Shown: positions 33,065 through 33,847 of the stretch, piece after piece
Layout: each line of letters begins with the position of its first letter
How positions within the stretch are numbered: position 1 is the stretch's first letter
Notes under the pieces: model-generated
What the model was told of the DNA's origin: nothing
Databases searched by the model: none
What the model saw: the letters and a program-made list of their open reading frames with translations, nothing else
Position numbers and translations under genes: made by a program
Source of the DNA: an uncultured Alphaproteobacteria bacterium
Lineage (GTDB): Bacteria; Pseudomonadota; Alphaproteobacteria; RF32; CAG-239
NCBI GenBank assembly: GCA_944390355.1
Contig: CALXPT010000018.1
Span: 1 to 33,847, forward strand
Length of the DNA: 33,847 nt
Direction of reading: 5' to 3'

Positions 33065-33763
33065 ATGACTGATACCGCGACTAAAGAACCTGATTATCTC
33101 GGACACAGAGCCAGACTGAAACAGCGTTTTATGAATGATGAGGGCAAAAGCATGCCCGATTATGAACTCATTGAGCTTTTGCTGACTTATGTTATTCCGA
33201 GGCGTGATGTTAAGCCGATTGCCAAAAATTTAATTCGCAGATTTGGCTCTTTGTCGGCTGTTCTTATGGCCAAACCAAGCGATTTGCAAGAGATTGACGG
33301 CGTTAAAGAAAGTTCCGTCGTTCTCTTTAAGGCAATTAAAGAGGCGGCGCATCGTTTGGCTTGGTCAGAACTTTCGGATGGCAATAAACCCGTTATCAGT
33401 AATTGGGACGCCATGATTGATTATTGTCGCTCCGAAATGGCTTTGCTTGATGTGGAAGAATTTAGAGCAATCTTTCTGAATGTCAAATGGCAAGTCGTAG
33501 GTGAGGAGATTATGCAACGCGGCACTATCAATCAGGTTGCCATTCATCCCAGAGAAGTTGTGAAAATGGCAATGGAAAAGAAAGCTTCCGCCGTTATCTT
33601 GGTCCATAATCATCCGTCAGGCGATGTCAAACCTTCGCGGGCGGATATTGATATGACCAAGCAGATTAAAATCGCGCTGGAGAGTATCGGCATTACTTTA
33701 GTCGACCATATTATTATCGGCAAAAACAACTACAACAGCCTCAAATCTCTGCAGGTGATTTAA
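33065..33763 (+). CDS. radC: RadC family JAB/MPN-domain protein
   Basis: 232 aa. The N-terminal helical part (SMPDYELIELLLTYVIPRRDVKPIAKNLIRRFGSL) is the RadC helix-hairpin-helix, and the C-terminal part is the JAMM domain, with H181-N-H183-P-S-G-D187 as metal site and VVGEEIMQRG ahead of it. RadC's original link to DNA repair is doubtful, and its function is unsettled. Last gene of the sfsA-map-radC block; 6-nt gap from map. The C-terminus (SLKSLQVI) is complete. Confidence 0.93.
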   Translation: MTDTATKEPDYLGHRARLKQRFMNDEGKSMPDYELIELLLTYVIPRRDVKPIAKNLIRRFGSLSAVLMAKPSDLQEIDGVKESSVVLFKAIKEAAHRLAWSELSDGNKPVISNWDAMIDYCRSEMALLDVEEFRAIFLNVKWQVVGEEIMQRGTINQVAIHPREVVKMAMEKKASAVILVHNHPSGDVKPSRADIDMTKQIKIALESIGITLVDHIIIGKNNYNSLKSLQVI

Positions 33764-33847
33764 AGGTGAAGGGGATTGGGTACTCCCGCAAGCGGGTCCT
33801 CCTCGTTTCGTAAGGTTCGCGTTCTATCTAACGCTCACCAACTAGCA
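33764..33847. repeat. Possible dispersed repeat element, cut by the window end
   Basis: Downstream of radC. Two short hairpins: CCCGC-AA-GCGGG (33785-33796) and GCGTT-N6-AACGC (33819-33834), in sequence of higher GC than neighbouring intergenic DNA. It may be a palindromic repeat or a terminator for the sfsA-map-radC block. Only one copy is visible here. Confidence 0.3.

Noticed and set aside
32252..33106. Leftward 284-aa frame antisense to map
   Set aside because: Long only because the codon use of map leaves the opposite strand open; map has all its catalytic residues.

Overview
The window looks like a chromosomal segment of an AT-rich, uncultured (probably host-associated) alphaproteobacterium. 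Several neighbourhoods fit that group as I remember it: sfsA-map-radC in that order at the right end, ispH close to rnhA, an MPP-like M16 peptidase, a YqgE/AlgH protein, a family 4-like uracil-DNA glycosylase near a Slt-type lytic transglycosylase, and an ECF sigma factor with GAAC/CGTT-type promoters. The genus cannot be fixed from sequence reading alone.

Layout. Positions 1-5078 are an eroded accessory region. It holds a frameshifted XRE-type regulator remnant, an N/Q-rich protein with a T4-type lysozyme (GH24) domain split by an in-frame TAA, a lipoprotein made of two related halves, an autotransporter beta-barrel without its passenger, and a ~100 bp direct repeat present at both ends of the 41-3149 interval. 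A consensus sigma70 promoter at 4923-4951 points left at the truncated autotransporter. Positions 5079-12332 hold an isochorismatase-type hydrolase, a GT2 glycosyltransferase, a DUF378 membrane protein, cysS, a 43-aa membrane peptide, yqgE and an unusually long DsbD/ScsB-like protein.

Positions 12334-16088 form a tight leftward operon: M16 peptidase, ispH, an AlbA_2 (Schlafen-type) protein, then rnhA. Opposite it runs an elbB-like gene, then a leftward DUF2934 protein with a histone-like tail. Positions 17389-19210 form the most interesting unit: a secreted His/Gly-rich protein, a small single-pass membrane protein, an ECF sigma factor and a Spy/CpxP-like LTxxQ periplasmic protein. Two near-identical promoters (TGAAC-N17-CGTTATA) precede the first two genes. 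I read this as an autoregulated envelope or metal stress circuit with an unrecognised small membrane protein in the anti-sigma position.

Positions 19301-33763 are mainly housekeeping: a U32/RlhA-like protein, a TPR lipoprotein, uracil-DNA glycosylase, two unrecognised exported proteins (one with a perfect 120 bp tandem duplication), Slt transglycosylase, a 54-aa two-helix membrane peptide, a COG2509-type flavoprotein, galE, sfsA, map and radC. The final 84 bases carry two short hairpins that look like the start of a dispersed repeat. I saw no rRNA, tRNA, CRISPR array or intact insertion sequence.
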